Positions 7,935 through 15,124 of a stretch of 64,000 bases of DNA are shown piece by piece (the stretch's first letter is position 1; every line of letters begins with the position of its first letter). The DNA is from CBDBDZ01 sp965204215 (GTDB taxonomy: Bacteria > Pseudomonadota > Gammaproteobacteria > Pseudomonadales > GM7GCV1): assembly GCA_965204215.1 (NCBI GenBank), contig CBDBDZ010000013.1:558001-622000 (forward strand), written 5' to 3'. Made by a program: the position numbers and the translations under genes. The notes beneath the pieces are model-generated. The model was not told the DNA's origin. It was given only the letters and a program-made list of their open reading frames with translations, and did not search any database.

Positions 7935-8510
7935 CTACTTGTAATTGTTTGGCAAATACTCTTTCCCAACCAACCATAAAAATATATCCAATTGTCTGAG
8001 AGAGTAGGAATTTACATTATAAAACTCTCTAAGAGCTTCTATTGATTTAATAAATTTTGGATAGGATTTTAAATCTTCATTCTTGAATTTATTAAATTTA
8101 TCTACTTTTCTATAGTGTCTTAGCATTTTATCAACATATGAGTCATAAATAGGAAATTTATCTGGATTATGGTGACTACAGTATTTTGATGCAAAAGAAT
8201 AGAATTTTCTTACTTTTGGAACCCGTGCTATATCATTGACCAGTATTAAGTCACCAGACTTTAATCTAGAATCTATATTAAGACTCAATATGTGCTTTGC
8301 TACAGTGAAAGTATCAAAGATATTAGTGCTATAAAAGTCATTCAATACACTGACTTTTAAAAGAATGCTTTCAATATCGTCATTTTCGGAGCAGTGAACT
8401 TGAAACAATTTACCGATTGAATTTTCTTGAAGGGTATATTTTTCCAAAGTATCCCATTCATTAAGATACTTAGATATGGATTCCTTACATGGTTTGGGAA
8501 TAGCTCTCAT
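7935..8510 (-). CDS. Hypothetical cassette protein, 191 aa
   Basis: Soluble, helix-rich and basic protein with no signal peptide. Recognisable blocks are VSVLNDFYSTNIFDTFTVAK (about residues 53-72), KYCSHHNPDKFPIYDSYVDK (about 109-128) and a C-terminal RQLDIFLWLVGKEY. I know of similar hypothetical proteins in integron cassettes but no assigned function. The first block and overall helical character faintly recall helix-hairpin-helix DNA glycosylases (an N-x-x-Y-S-T segment), which is only a guess. No convincing ribosome site precedes the ATG at 8508-8510. A complete single-gene cassette bounded by attC sites. Confidence 0.65.
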   Translation of the reverse strand: MRAIPKPCKESISKYLNEWDTLEKYTLQENSIGKLFQVHCSENDDIESILLKVSVLNDFYSTNIFDTFTVAKHILSLNIDSRLKSGDLILVNDIARVPKVRKFYSFASKYCSHHNPDKFPIYDSYVDKMLRHYRKVDKFNKFKNEDLKSYPKFIKSIEALREFYNVNSYSLRQLDIFLWLVGKEYLPNNYK

Positions 8511-8520
8511 TCAATACACG

Positions 8521-8590
8521 GCATAACGCCCGCAGCACGGGGCCAATTGGAACGAAGTGGAAATTGGTCCCTTGCCTGCGTTTGTTATGC
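8521..8590 (-). other. attC site of the ABM monooxygenase-like cassette
   Basis: 70 bases from GCATAAC to GTTATGC, with paired arms ggccaattggaacg and gaaattggtccc. Confidence 0.87.
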
Positions 8591-8592
8591 GA

Positions 8593-8868
8593 TTACTCGA
8601 ATATCTCATAATGCCTTTCCACATTTACTGATACTTTTCCCCAAAATGAGTTTTTAACCCTTTCTTGGTGGGCTAGAAATGCAGATTTATCAATAAACTC
8701 TTCATGCACATCAAATCGATTTGGGTTTTCTTCGGATTGACTTACGCTGAATATTAAGCAGCCAGTTTCATTAAGTGATAACGCTTTGTGATTTTCAAGC
8801 TCAACTATAACAGCTGGTAAATCCGAAGATGGTACTAGAATAAACCCTTTTAACACTACCCTAGCCAT
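8593..8868 (-). CDS. ABM-fold monooxygenase-like protein, integron cassette
   Basis: About 91 residues with the antibiotic-biosynthesis-monooxygenase (YgiN-like, dimeric ferredoxin-like) pattern: a strand VLKGFILVP, a helix containing VIVELENHKALSL, ETGCLIFSVSQSEENPNRF, then EEFIDKSAFLAHQERV. This family includes cofactor-free quinol monooxygenases and heme-degrading enzymes; which one applies cannot be said. Two ATGs are possible. The second (8866-8868) has GAGAG placed 4-7 bases upstream and better matches the family N-terminus, so it is used; the first gives four extra residues. Confidence 0.8.
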   Translation of the reverse strand: MARVVLKGFILVPSSDLPAVIVELENHKALSLNETGCLIFSVSQSEENPNRFDVHEEFIDKSAFLAHQERVKNSFWGKVSVNVERHYEIFE

Positions 8869-8883
8869 TGACTCTCTCATAGC

Positions 8884-8940
8884 GCATAACGCTGTAAGCA
8901 GGGGCGCGCTTTGCGCGTCCCTTGGCTTACCTTGTTAGAG
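8884..8940 (-). other. attC site, copy B of duplicated cassette
   Basis: 57 bases from GCATAAC to GTTAGAG, identical in its core to 6491-6547 and 7878-7934. Confidence 0.9.
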
Positions 8941-9549
8941 CTTTATTTTTGCTATTTCTTTCCCACTTTGGAGGAAAGTATTAACCTCATTAATCTTAAT
9001 ATTAATGACTTTACTTGGACGATAGTTCAACGTTTTTTCTTCAACACTCACTATTTCGCCTGTGATTTTGAAAGTAGCATTTCTGCTTCTCCTCAGCTCA
9101 GAAGCTAGTTTTCTGGCAGAATCTAATTCTTTAGGTATATATTCGATCTCACTAGCATTAACAAACGAAACGGCATAACTATGATCAAATGGAATAAATG
9201 TTGTTTCTGAAAAACCAGAAGGGAATGCTTTTTTATCAAAATCATAATCGCCTAATTTGCTATTGACTCCAACAAAAACAACTTTTTGACCTTTCGCTTT
9301 AGCTAACCGTTTATTAAGCACGGGCTTAATCTGCTGAAATAAATCATGTTTAGTAAATTCATCTCTAGCATTTTTGTACTCGTTAGAAATAAAGCCAGCT
9401 AATTTATGCTCGGGGCTTCTAATTTCAGCCCTTGATTCGTAAAAGTAAAACGCATTTTCATCAGAAATTCTTTCAGCTTCAATTGAATCTTCAGAGAAAG
9501 CATTAATAGAAAATAAAATTCCCAAACAAATTAAAAGTATATTTTTCAT
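8935..9549 (-). CDS. Secreted hypothetical protein, duplicated cassette copy B
   Basis: Protein identical to the one encoded at 6542-7156: 204 residues, a signal peptide of about 19 residues, no lipobox, probable periplasmic or secreted location, unknown function. Ribosome site AGGAGAT. It is the downstream gene of its cassette, 15 bases after the small membrane protein gene. This copy is closer to attI and so is likely the better expressed of the two if transcription comes from an integron promoter. Confidence 0.75.
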   Translation of the reverse strand: MKNILLICLGILFSINAFSEDSIEAERISDENAFYFYESRAEIRSPEHKLAGFISNEYKNARDEFTKHDLFQQIKPVLNKRLAKAKGQKVVFVGVNSKLGDYDFDKKAFPSGFSETTFIPFDHSYAVSFVNASEIEYIPKELDSARKLASELRRSRNATFKITGEIVSVEEKTLNYRPSKVINIKINEVNTFLQSGKEIAKIKL

Positions 9550-9564
9550 TATTTATCTCCTAAA

Positions 9565-9831
9565 CTATAAACTAGCTAAACCAATTAATCCAAGTAACAC
9601 AGGTGACGTTATTAGACCAACAAAGGTAAGTACCCACGCTAAAGCATTAACCCCAATACCTGTTGCACTTTTACTTCGAATAGCTATAACACTGCCAAAT
9701 ATAGTAACTATAGCTGCTATTGGAACAAATATAGTTCCTAAAAAAAGTATTCCTAATATTGCCAGAAAACAAGATATTAATCCTGCTGTCATACCTGCAT
9801 TCTTGTTATTTATTTTTACTTCTTCATTCAT
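9565..9831 (-). CDS. Small DUF4190-like membrane protein, duplicated cassette copy B
   Basis: Identical to the protein encoded at 7172-7438: 88 residues with two or three transmembrane helices and a polar N-terminus. Ribosome site AGGAGG. First gene of the two-gene cassette. The conserved pairing of a membrane protein with an exported one suggests a cell-envelope role, but no function is recognised. Confidence 0.7.
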   Translation of the reverse strand: MNEEVKINNKNAGMTAGLISCFLAILGILFLGTIFVPIAAIVTIFGSVIAIRSKSATGIGVNALAWVLTFVGLITSPVLLGLIGLASL

Positions 9832-9875
9832 AATTGCCTCCTGGGGCGTTGGTTAAAAAAATCGATATTTGTAAG

Positions 9876-9937
9876 CTCTAACGCCTCAAGCAGAGGCGCC
9901 AGCTTTGCTGGTGTCCTGCTGGCTTGACTTGTTAGGT
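9876..9937 (-). other. attC site of the DUF2141/DUF2306 cassette
   Basis: 62 bases from CTCTAAC to GTTAGGT, with arms caagcagaggcgccagc and gctggtgtcctgctggcttg forming a long hairpin. Confidence 0.88.
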
Positions 9938-10420
9938 ATTATGACTAGCATAAGTCTCATTTAAAATACGTTTTTTGGAGGCGTATAGCCAAATAGCACC
10001 AAAAATGAAAATAAATACCATAGTGACTATTGGTAAAGGTGGGTTAGTTTTTGCTAAATTGTTAAAAAATAGTATATGAACAAAGAGCTCATTAGACGTA
10101 GCCCCCAATAGACCTAGATAACTCCATATCATTAATTCATAGTGAATTAACAACCAACTTTTTATTTTTTTACGGAATATAAGAACTAACACGCCCGCGA
10201 GAACAGTAGCTAAACTAGCTATTGCAGCCCAGTGAAAAATACCCCAGCCATAATTAAATAACCCATAAATTCCAAATGCCGTTAAGTTTAGTATTAGCAT
10301 ACTAACAACATATAACTTGCCTAAAATCTTATGCTTCAATGTGCCTTTAATATTGAAAAGAACTAAAGCCCCAAAAGCTAAAGAACTAAAACCTACTATC
10401 GTATGTAATACTTCTATCAT
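9932..10420 (-). CDS. DUF2306 family membrane protein, integron cassette
   Basis: 162 residues with about five transmembrane segments (roughly 5-25, 33-52, 60-80, 92-112 and 128-150). The N-terminal part MIEVLHTIVGFSSLAFGALV and the HKILGKLYVVSML segment are typical of DUF2306. Conserved His residues (HTIVG, LKHKILG, HYELMIW) could bind heme or metal in this family, as proposed for similar multi-helix proteins, though this is inference. It follows the DUF2141 gene by about 20 bases in the same cassette. Predicted inner membrane. The start ATG at 10418-10420 lacks a clear ribosome site, so coupling to the upstream gene is possible. Confidence 0.8.
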   Translation of the reverse strand: MIEVLHTIVGFSSLAFGALVLFNIKGTLKHKILGKLYVVSMLILNLTAFGIYGLFNYGWGIFHWAAIASLATVLAGVLVLIFRKKIKSWLLIHYELMIWSYLGLLGATSNELFVHILFFNNLAKTNPPLPIVTMVFIFIFGAIWLYASKKRILNETYASHNT

Positions 10421-10440
10421 TATTAATCGTTTTTAAACCA

Positions 10441-10869
10441 TTACATCGCTTTTCTTACACGGATCTCGTGTTTCTGAACTTTTTTATCAATTTTAAATTT
10501 GGCTTGTTTCCAACTTGCTCCTGACATAAACCCATTTGCATTATTTGAGTAGCCATACAATTCAGTAGGAATTCCGAAAAAATTGAAATTCATTTTTTTA
10601 TCATCATTTTTGTCATGAAATAATTTTATACCGTAATCTCCGAAAGGAATTTGGGCAAAATTGATAATCATAGTACTTCCAGTTACTGGAATAGTTTGAC
10701 GGCGTATAGCTTTACCGCTTTGATAATTTTCTTTACTAGAATAAAGTCCAACAAAAACACTTCCCCCAGTTTTTTGTAACCCACTAACTTCAAGGGTCAA
10801 GGTACTCTCTTCTGCAAGGCTTGTAGTACTAGCCAATATTATAACTACTATAAATATTAATTTCTTCAT
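10441..10869 (-). CDS. DUF2141 family exported protein, integron cassette
   Basis: 142 residues with a signal peptide (MKKLIFIVVIILASTTSLA, cleavage before EES). The mature domain fits DUF2141: SGLQKTGGSVFVGLYSSKEN near the front, then FAQIPFGDYGIKLFHDKNDD and NFFGIPTELYGYSNNANG. These are periplasmic beta-sandwich proteins of unknown role. A GAGAG-type ribosome site precedes the ATG at 10867-10869. First gene of a two-gene cassette with the DUF2306 membrane protein. Confidence 0.87.
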   Translation of the reverse strand: MKKLIFIVVIILASTTSLAEESTLTLEVSGLQKTGGSVFVGLYSSKENYQSGKAIRRQTIPVTGSTMIINFAQIPFGDYGIKLFHDKNDDKKMNFNFFGIPTELYGYSNNANGFMSGASWKQAKFKIDKKVQKHEIRVRKAM

Positions 10870-10908
10870 ATTACTCTCTCATATTATTTTGTGGTAACTA
10901 TAACTAAT

Positions 10909-10965
10909 ACCTAACGCCCAATTCAGCGGTGGCTTTAGCCATCCGTTGCAATTGACTTGTTAGGC
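10909..10965 (-). other. attC site of the PD-(D/E)XK nuclease cassette
   Basis: 57 bases from ACCTAAC to GTTAGGC, with paired arms caattcagcggtggc and gccatccgttgcaattg. Confidence 0.88.
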
Positions 10966-11976
10966 ATAATCTTCCCAAGATTGGTTGTTTAATTTCATTG
11001 CTAACTCTTTTGGGTTTTCACAATCTTTAGCTATCTCTTTAAAATATTTTTTTGAACCTTGTAAGCCTCCTTTTGATAGTTTATAAAAATTAGTACTATA
11101 TGGCTCACCTAAAATAAATACTTGGTATGGCTTTTTACTATTTTCTCTAACTCTCCATTCTTTCCCCTGAATTTTAGAAATAGCTAATGCCTTCAAATCT
11201 TCTTCATTTTCTTCCGAGTTATTCCATTTAATATTACTATCTTCTTGATTAATTGATATAGAAACAACTGCACGAATAAATCTAATTTCAGCTACTTTCT
11301 TATTCTTATAAGGACCAAAAAATTTTGCTCGTCGGTGTTTATATGCACCTCCTGTATCAGGGCACATATAGACATCATCATCTCTAACCTCATTTACAAA
11401 GCTAGCACAATTTACGACATCTAGTAAATATTTCCATTTTGGAAATAAATTAGTTTTATCAAGGTAGTCTTGAAACTCAATAAATACCATTTTTAACCCT
11501 TCACTCATACTTACATTTTCAAAGGCTGACACAAAGTCTTCAAATGAAATTGCCTGTACTATGACATTATTATTTTTGCCATAATCTATCGTATCTTGTA
11601 AGCGTTTCTCTACACTATCTGGATCAATGTTGCCTAAGAGAAACACAACTGAATCAGTATGTTTATCGCTCCTTAACCCTTCAATGTGTTTTTTTATTTG
11701 ACTACTATAAAACCAATCATCAATTTTAGTTTCAAAATAAATACTAAAACCTTGTTGCTTAATAATTAAATCAGGGATACTTTTCTTGCTTTTTGTTTGT
11801 TGTTCAAAAATTGGTCCAATTTGAAGCAGACTATTATCTGAAGCCAAGTTAGATATGACTTCATCAAATGATTGAGGGTTCTCTTGATACAACATTTTCA
11901 ACATCAAACCACAATAATTTGTAATCCGATTTTCGCCAGATTTGTAATTAGAAAAAAATGATATTGGTCTGCTCAT
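10960..11976 (-). CDS. PD-(D/E)XK nuclease-like protein, integron cassette
   Basis: 338 residues, soluble. The N-terminal half holds a nuclease signature: KKSIPDLIIKQQGFSIYFETKIDDWF at about residues 63-88, where the Asp of PDL and the Glu-x-Lys of ETK match the PD-(D/E)XK active site, followed by a helix with QIKKHIEGL (the usual conserved Gln/helix). A second domain begins near residue 170 and is lysine- and aromatic-rich; it may bind DNA or sense a partner. Such nucleases in cassettes often belong to restriction or phage-defence proteins, but no partner methylase or toxin-antitoxin gene is in the cassette. The start ATG at 11974-11976 has a weak AGAGAC site. Confidence 0.75.
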   Translation of the reverse strand: MSRPISFFSNYKSGENRITNYCGLMLKMLYQENPQSFDEVISNLASDNSLLQIGPIFEQQTKSKKSIPDLIIKQQGFSIYFETKIDDWFYSSQIKKHIEGLRSDKHTDSVVFLLGNIDPDSVEKRLQDTIDYGKNNNVIVQAISFEDFVSAFENVSMSEGLKMVFIEFQDYLDKTNLFPKWKYLLDVVNCASFVNEVRDDDVYMCPDTGGAYKHRRAKFFGPYKNKKVAEIRFIRAVVSISINQEDSNIKWNNSEENEEDLKALAISKIQGKEWRVRENSKKPYQVFILGEPYSTNFYKLSKGGLQGSKKYFKEIAKDCENPKELAMKLNNQSWEDYA

Positions 11977-11991
11977 GGAATTGTCTCTAAT

Positions 11992-12048
11992 GCCTAACGC
12001 CTTAAGCAGAGGCGCGCTTTGCGCGTCCTTTGCCTTAACTTGTTATGT
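11992..12048 (-). other. attC site of the 110-aa secreted protein cassette
   Basis: 57 bases from GCCTAAC to GTTATGT. Its core is closely related to, but not the same as, the three-copy attC (it shares gcgcgctttgcgcgtc). Confidence 0.88.
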
Positions 12049-12049
12049 T

Positions 12050-12382
12050 TTAGTATCTTAGCCCTGAAACAATACAGCGGTTTGCGGAGCCTGCTTGTGT
12101 AAGAATTGCACGCACAGTCTTATTTTGTGATTTTGCTGTCAATAACATAGAAAACATCAGTTTTCCTTTCTCTGTTGATGCATTAAGGTAGTGATATCTA
12201 CCTGCACATGTACCTTCTGATGCTCCTACTCCTATAGCTGTTTCAAAAACAACGATAAAAGCACTGCCATTTTCGTTCCCCTCAGCAATTATTTCACTTA
12301 TTTTCACATGAGGAGATGTACCCGCTATTCCACTTAGTGGAATAATTAAAATTACTACTAACAATAAATAACTAATTTTCAT
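12050..12382 (-). CDS. Secreted hypothetical protein, 110 aa, integron cassette
   Basis: A signal peptide spans about residues 1-20 (MKISYLLLVVILIIPLSGIA, cleavage before GTS). The mature part has two cysteines (GTCAGR and NRCIVSG) that could form a disulphide, and a beta-rich pattern ending in ANRCIVSGLRY. I do not recognise a named family, although small exported cassette proteins with this Cys pair are familiar. An AGAGGT ribosome site precedes the ATG at 12380-12382. Predicted periplasmic or outer-surface protein. Confidence 0.7.
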   Translation of the reverse strand: MKISYLLLVVILIIPLSGIAGTSPHVKISEIIAEGNENGSAFIVVFETAIGVGASEGTCAGRYHYLNASTEKGKLMFSMLLTAKSQNKTVRAILTQAGSANRCIVSGLRY

Positions 12383-12421
12383 ATTAAACCTCTTTTAATT
12401 AAGAATAAATAATTTAAAAAA

Positions 12422-12514
12422 ACATAACGTCCGCATAATCGGCAAACGCCGCGCAGCGGGGTTTGTCCGGTAGAAGCCCAAAGGGCTGGAACGAAATTCA
12501 TGCGCTTGTTATAC
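12422..12514 (-). other. attC site of the first cassette (DUF3291)
   Basis: 93 bases from ACATAAC to GTTATAC. It contains a strong inner hairpin (caaacgccgcgcagcggggtttg) and a second one (agcccaaagggct). Confidence 0.87.
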
Positions 12515-12976
12515 GGCGGCTGGCACAATGCTTGTCTGTTGAAAAGGTTTAGCGAATGTAAAAGCCTGCTGGCTTGGGCCATGGCTTTGCAATATAGCCA
12601 GTTTTTCTTTGCCTTCAGCAACTGTTGGTACATGTTCTTTTGGTATCCACCACAGAGTCTGATGGACAGTTTTAATTTTACTAAACCATGCATCACGATC
12701 ACGGATTAATTCAACGTGAGCAGTTTTATATACATAGTGCTTCAGTGACTCAATATCTTCCCAGACACTCATATTTACAATGAGGTTTGGGTCTTCATAG
12801 GCTTGAATAGATGTTGCATCACCTTCTTCAGTTTGAAGTCTCCATACAAAACCAGGGGAGACATCAGCCAAGGCATTGATTTCATCAAGGCGGTTAACGA
12901 AACCCTTCATGGTTCCGGACTCCATTGAATCTCTGGCCTGGGCAATATTTATTTGTGCTAGGTGAAAAGCATTCAT
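12509..12976 (-). CDS. DUF3291 protein, first cassette next to attI
   Basis: 155 residues of the DUF3291 family: MNAFHLAQINIAQARDSMES at the start, a central EINALADVSPGFVWRLQTEE, and SVWEDIESLKHYVYKTAH, all typical of this dimeric alpha/beta-barrel-like, monooxygenase-related fold. The C-terminal part has TLWWIPKEHVPTV. The longer frame from 13027 begins inside the attI/cassette junction, so the ATG at 12974-12976 is chosen. Function unknown; it is one of the commonest integron cassette genes. Being the attI-proximal cassette it is the most recently inserted one and probably the best expressed. Confidence 0.88.
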   Translation of the reverse strand: MNAFHLAQINIAQARDSMESGTMKGFVNRLDEINALADVSPGFVWRLQTEEGDATSIQAYEDPNLIVNMSVWEDIESLKHYVYKTAHVELIRDRDAWFSKIKTVHQTLWWIPKEHVPTVAEGKEKLAILQSHGPSQQAFTFAKPFQQTSIVPAAV

Positions 12977-13018
12977 GATAATTTTTCTTATTGAAGGCTG
13001 ACTGGATGTTTTTGAGCC

Positions 13019-13085
13019 GTATAACAATTAATCATTGGTTAATTATATATGCTAATAGCTAGTTTGTCAAAAAAATTTCTATTTT
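13019..13085 (-). other. attI recombination site of the integron (primary)
   Basis: Lies between the first cassette and intI. The recombination core is GTATAAC at 13019-13025 (GTTATAC on the cassette strand), with the crossover expected between 13024 and 13025. To its right is AT-rich sequence with repeats of the attaattgttat / ggttaattatatatg type that could be integrase binding sites. The stretch 13021-13076 recurs exactly at 15127-15182. Exact limits are inferred. Confidence 0.75.
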
Positions 13086-13154
13086 ATTTTTTTTGTTATA
13101 TAATAGCTAATAATCTTAATTTTTTTAATTACCTATTTTGATAACCATTTAAAA

Positions 13155-14123
13155 ATGGCACGAAAATTACTTGACAAAGTCACTGACAAAATACGTTTAA
13201 AGGGCTATAGCTATAAAACGGAAAAGTCTTATGTTGGTTGGGTTAAGCGTTTTATTTTGTTTCATAACAAACAACATCCTGACGAAATGGGAAAATTGGA
13301 GATTGAGCAGTTTTTAACTTATTTGGCAGTTGAAAGAAGGGTATCACCATCAACACAAAATCAAGCTATGAATGCATTGGTTTTTCTATACGATCAGGTT
13401 TTAGGTGCGTCTTTGAAAGGCGTCGAAATTTCTGCGGTTAGAGCCAAACAAAAAATCCATGTGCCAGTGGTTCTATCTAAAGAGGAAGTTAACATTATCT
13501 TGTTTTATATGTCTGGTGTATACCAATTAATGCTGATGCTTTTGTATGGTTGTGGGTTACGCATGAGCGAAGTATTGCGCTTGCGTATTAAGGATATTGA
13601 TTTTGGTTTTAATAATGTCTATATCTTTGACACTAAAAGCCAACGTGATAGAGTGATTCCTTTACCACTAAAAGTAAAAGATAATCTAGCCATTCACATC
13701 CAGTCTGTTAATAAAATACACCAAGCAGATTTGAAAGAAAATCTGGGATATGTAGACTTGCCTTTTGGGTTGGATAGGAAGTACCCAAATGCCAATCGTG
13801 AGTTCAAGTGGCAGTTTTTATTTCCTATGAAGAAGATTTCGATTGATCCACGAAATGGCAAACGCAAACGGCATCATATCCTGGAATCAACATTTTCCCA
13901 AGCCATTCGCAGAGCTGTTGTCAAAAGTGATATTCCCAAAAAAATTTCAGCTCATACCTTTAGACATAGTTATGCCACGCATTTATTACAATCTGGCATT
14001 GATATTCGTACCATTCAGGAATTGCTTGGTCATAAAAGCTTACAAACTACGATGATTTATACGCATGTTGTGAAATCTTTGAGTCAAGAACGACTTATCA
14101 GTCCTTTAGATTCTGTAGAATAA
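13155..14123 (+). CDS. intI: Integron integrase IntI (tyrosine recombinase)
   Basis: 322-residue site-specific recombinase that joins attI to attC and so inserts and excises cassettes. The N-terminal SAM-like core-binding domain covers about residues 1-90. The catalytic residues are in place: Arg136 (CGLRMSEV), His267 and Arg270 (HTFRHSYATH), His293 (LGHKS) and Tyr302 (IYTHV). Residues about 199-221 (GYVDLPFGLDRKYPNANREF) form the extra helix found only in integron integrases, which separates it from XerC/XerD. The start ATG at 13155 follows a very AT-rich leader. The gene points away from the main array, the normal integron layout. No LexA-type box was noticed upstream. It looks complete and functional. 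Confidence 0.96.
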   Translation: MARKLLDKVTDKIRLKGYSYKTEKSYVGWVKRFILFHNKQHPDEMGKLEIEQFLTYLAVERRVSPSTQNQAMNALVFLYDQVLGASLKGVEISAVRAKQKIHVPVVLSKEEVNIILFYMSGVYQLMLMLLYGCGLRMSEVLRLRIKDIDFGFNNVYIFDTKSQRDRVIPLPLKVKDNLAIHIQSVNKIHQADLKENLGYVDLPFGLDRKYPNANREFKWQFLFPMKKISIDPRNGKRKRHHILESTFSQAIRRAVVKSDIPKKISAHTFRHSYATHLLQSGIDIRTIQELLGHKSLQTTMIYTHVVKSLSQERLISPLDSVE

Positions 14124-14269
14124 ATGACTACATTATTTCACTGCAAACTACCTACTATGACAAAAGCACCTTGCCAGATAAGTTTCATTCAATGGTTGAT
14201 CAAACAAGGTTGTGCAGAGGTTTGAGATTGAGCGGAGCTTAAAATTTCCCTACGAATGCTTTGTTATAC
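14124..14269. other. Intergenic stretch with one attC core, probable decayed attC
   Basis: Between the intI stop and the GNAT gene. A GTTATAC core is visible at 14263-14269, overlapping the GNAT stop as expected for the right core of its attC. I cannot find the partnering left core: 14160-14260 has only weak internal pairing. The GNAT cassette therefore appears to have lost its attC end where the intI segment joins it. Confidence 0.45.
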
Positions 14270-14720
14270 CTTTTTTGCAGATTTTTAATACAACAAGATC
14301 TGTGCACCTAGAACCGTTTTCATATAAGGGTTCAGCATACTTTTCTAAGAAGTAACCCTCGACCACATTAACAACATTAAACCCAACACTTTTATACAGT
14401 GAAACCTGCTTTTGACTTGTATTAGCCGTGCATATTTTGAGAGGAAGATCCCTGCTTTTTGAAATTTCAATTGCGTGATTAAGTAGCTTTCTACCAATTC
14501 CTTTATTTTGATACTCAGGAATAACTGCAAGGTTTCTAACCTCGATCTCAGCACCGGATTCAACGGTAAGTACACAAACACCAACTACCTCATTGTTAAG
14601 AGAAGCGGTATATATTTCACTTTCGTTTACGTACTCACCAACTACTTTGCGACTTGGATCTGCGAGTAATAATAGTTCCCAAAAGTTTTCATAATCATTA
14701 GCTAGTGATATTTGGATCAT
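14250..14720 (-). CDS. GNAT acetyltransferase, cassette of the second array
   Basis: 156 residues of the GNAT fold. Motif A is in VRNLAVIPEYQNKGIGRKLL (about residues 61-80), with Q/R-x-x-G-x-G giving the acetyl-CoA pyrophosphate loop. Motif B follows in VSLYKSVGFNVVNVVEGYFL. The C-terminal tail (ENGSRCTDLVVLKICKK) completes the last strands. The ATG at 14718-14720 sits just after the attC of the cold-shock cassette. It probably acetylates a small molecule; the substrate is unknown. It lies on the far side of intI from the main array, an unusual place for a cassette. Confidence 0.88.
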   Translation of the reverse strand: MIQISLANDYENFWELLLLADPSRKVVGEYVNESEIYTASLNNEVVGVCVLTVESGAEIEVRNLAVIPEYQNKGIGRKLLNHAIEISKSRDLPLKICTANTSQKQVSLYKSVGFNVVNVVEGYFLEKYAEPLYENGSRCTDLVVLKICKKGITKHS

Positions 14721-14740
14721 TCCATGATTTCTCTAAAAAG

Positions 14741-14812
14741 GTATAACGCCCACATTTGCGGCTGGTTTGGAGCACAGCGGAAAACCAGTCCGACAACATG
14801 CGCTTGTTATGT
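14741..14812 (-). other. attC site of the cold-shock protein cassette
   Basis: 72 bases from GTATAAC to GTTATGT, with paired arms gcggctggtttggagc and gcggaaaaccagtccg. Confidence 0.87.
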
Positions 14813-14821
14813 GTGCCGCAT

Positions 14822-15028
14822 TTAAATGGGTACAACTTTATTTGCACAAGGACCTTTCTGGCCCCGACCAACCTCATACTCAACTTTTTGACCATCATTA
14901 AGCGTCGCATACTCACCACTACTTTGTATTTCAGAATGGTGAACAAATAAATCTTTTCCCCCATCTTCCGGTGTAATGAAACCATATCCTTTAGTGGCAT
15001 TGAACCACTTGACCGTACCTTGACTCAT
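14822..15028 (-). CDS. Cold-shock domain protein (CspA family), cassette beside attI copy
   Basis: 68-residue nucleic-acid-binding OB-fold protein. The start MSQGTVKWFNATKGYGFITP contains RNP1 (KGYGFI) and is followed by RNP2 (LFVHHS); the C-terminus GQKGPCANKVVP is standard. It binds single-stranded RNA/DNA and acts as an RNA chaperone, often on cold or other stress. It is a complete cassette directly next to the second attI copy. The roughly 100-base leader between the ATG and the attI junction is long enough for its own promoter or cold-responsive 5' UTR, though no clear promoter stands out. Confidence 0.93.
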   Translation of the reverse strand: MSQGTVKWFNATKGYGFITPEDGGKDLFVHHSEIQSSGEYATLNDGQKVEYEVGRGQKGPCANKVVPI

Positions 15029-15124
15029 TATTAAATTCTCAATGTTTTTGGTGAATATAAACTGTATTCCAATTTCGAATTCACCTTTCCGAAATGGAAA
15101 TTATGTTTTGGCATTAGTTAGGTC

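Larger units (their letters stand above)
8886..9883 (-). repeat. Duplicated two-gene cassette, copy B
   Basis: Second copy of the 998-base block at 6493-7490, same orientation. Identity stops exactly at the cassette boundaries: the flanking attC halves differ (taacgg in copy A, taacgc in copy B). Two other cassettes plus the DUF1272 cassette separate the copies. Confidence 0.95.

Noticed and set aside
6491..12514. CRISPR array reading of the evenly spaced repeats
   Set aside because: Repeats are attC palindromes separated by genes of different size, not short direct repeats with spacers; no cas genes.
12379..12702. - strand frame overlapping the DUF3291 cassette gene
   Set aside because: Out-of-frame shadow of the DUF3291 gene that runs through its attC; composition is not protein-like.
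13077..13154. SOS (LexA) box controlling intI
   Set aside because: Looked for a CTGT-(N8)-ACAG type site in the intI leader and did not see one; the leader is only AT-rich with a possible TATAAT at 13099.
14698..15000. 100-codon - strand frame over the cold-shock cassette
   Set aside because: Overlaps the clear cold-shock gene in another frame and continues through an attC.
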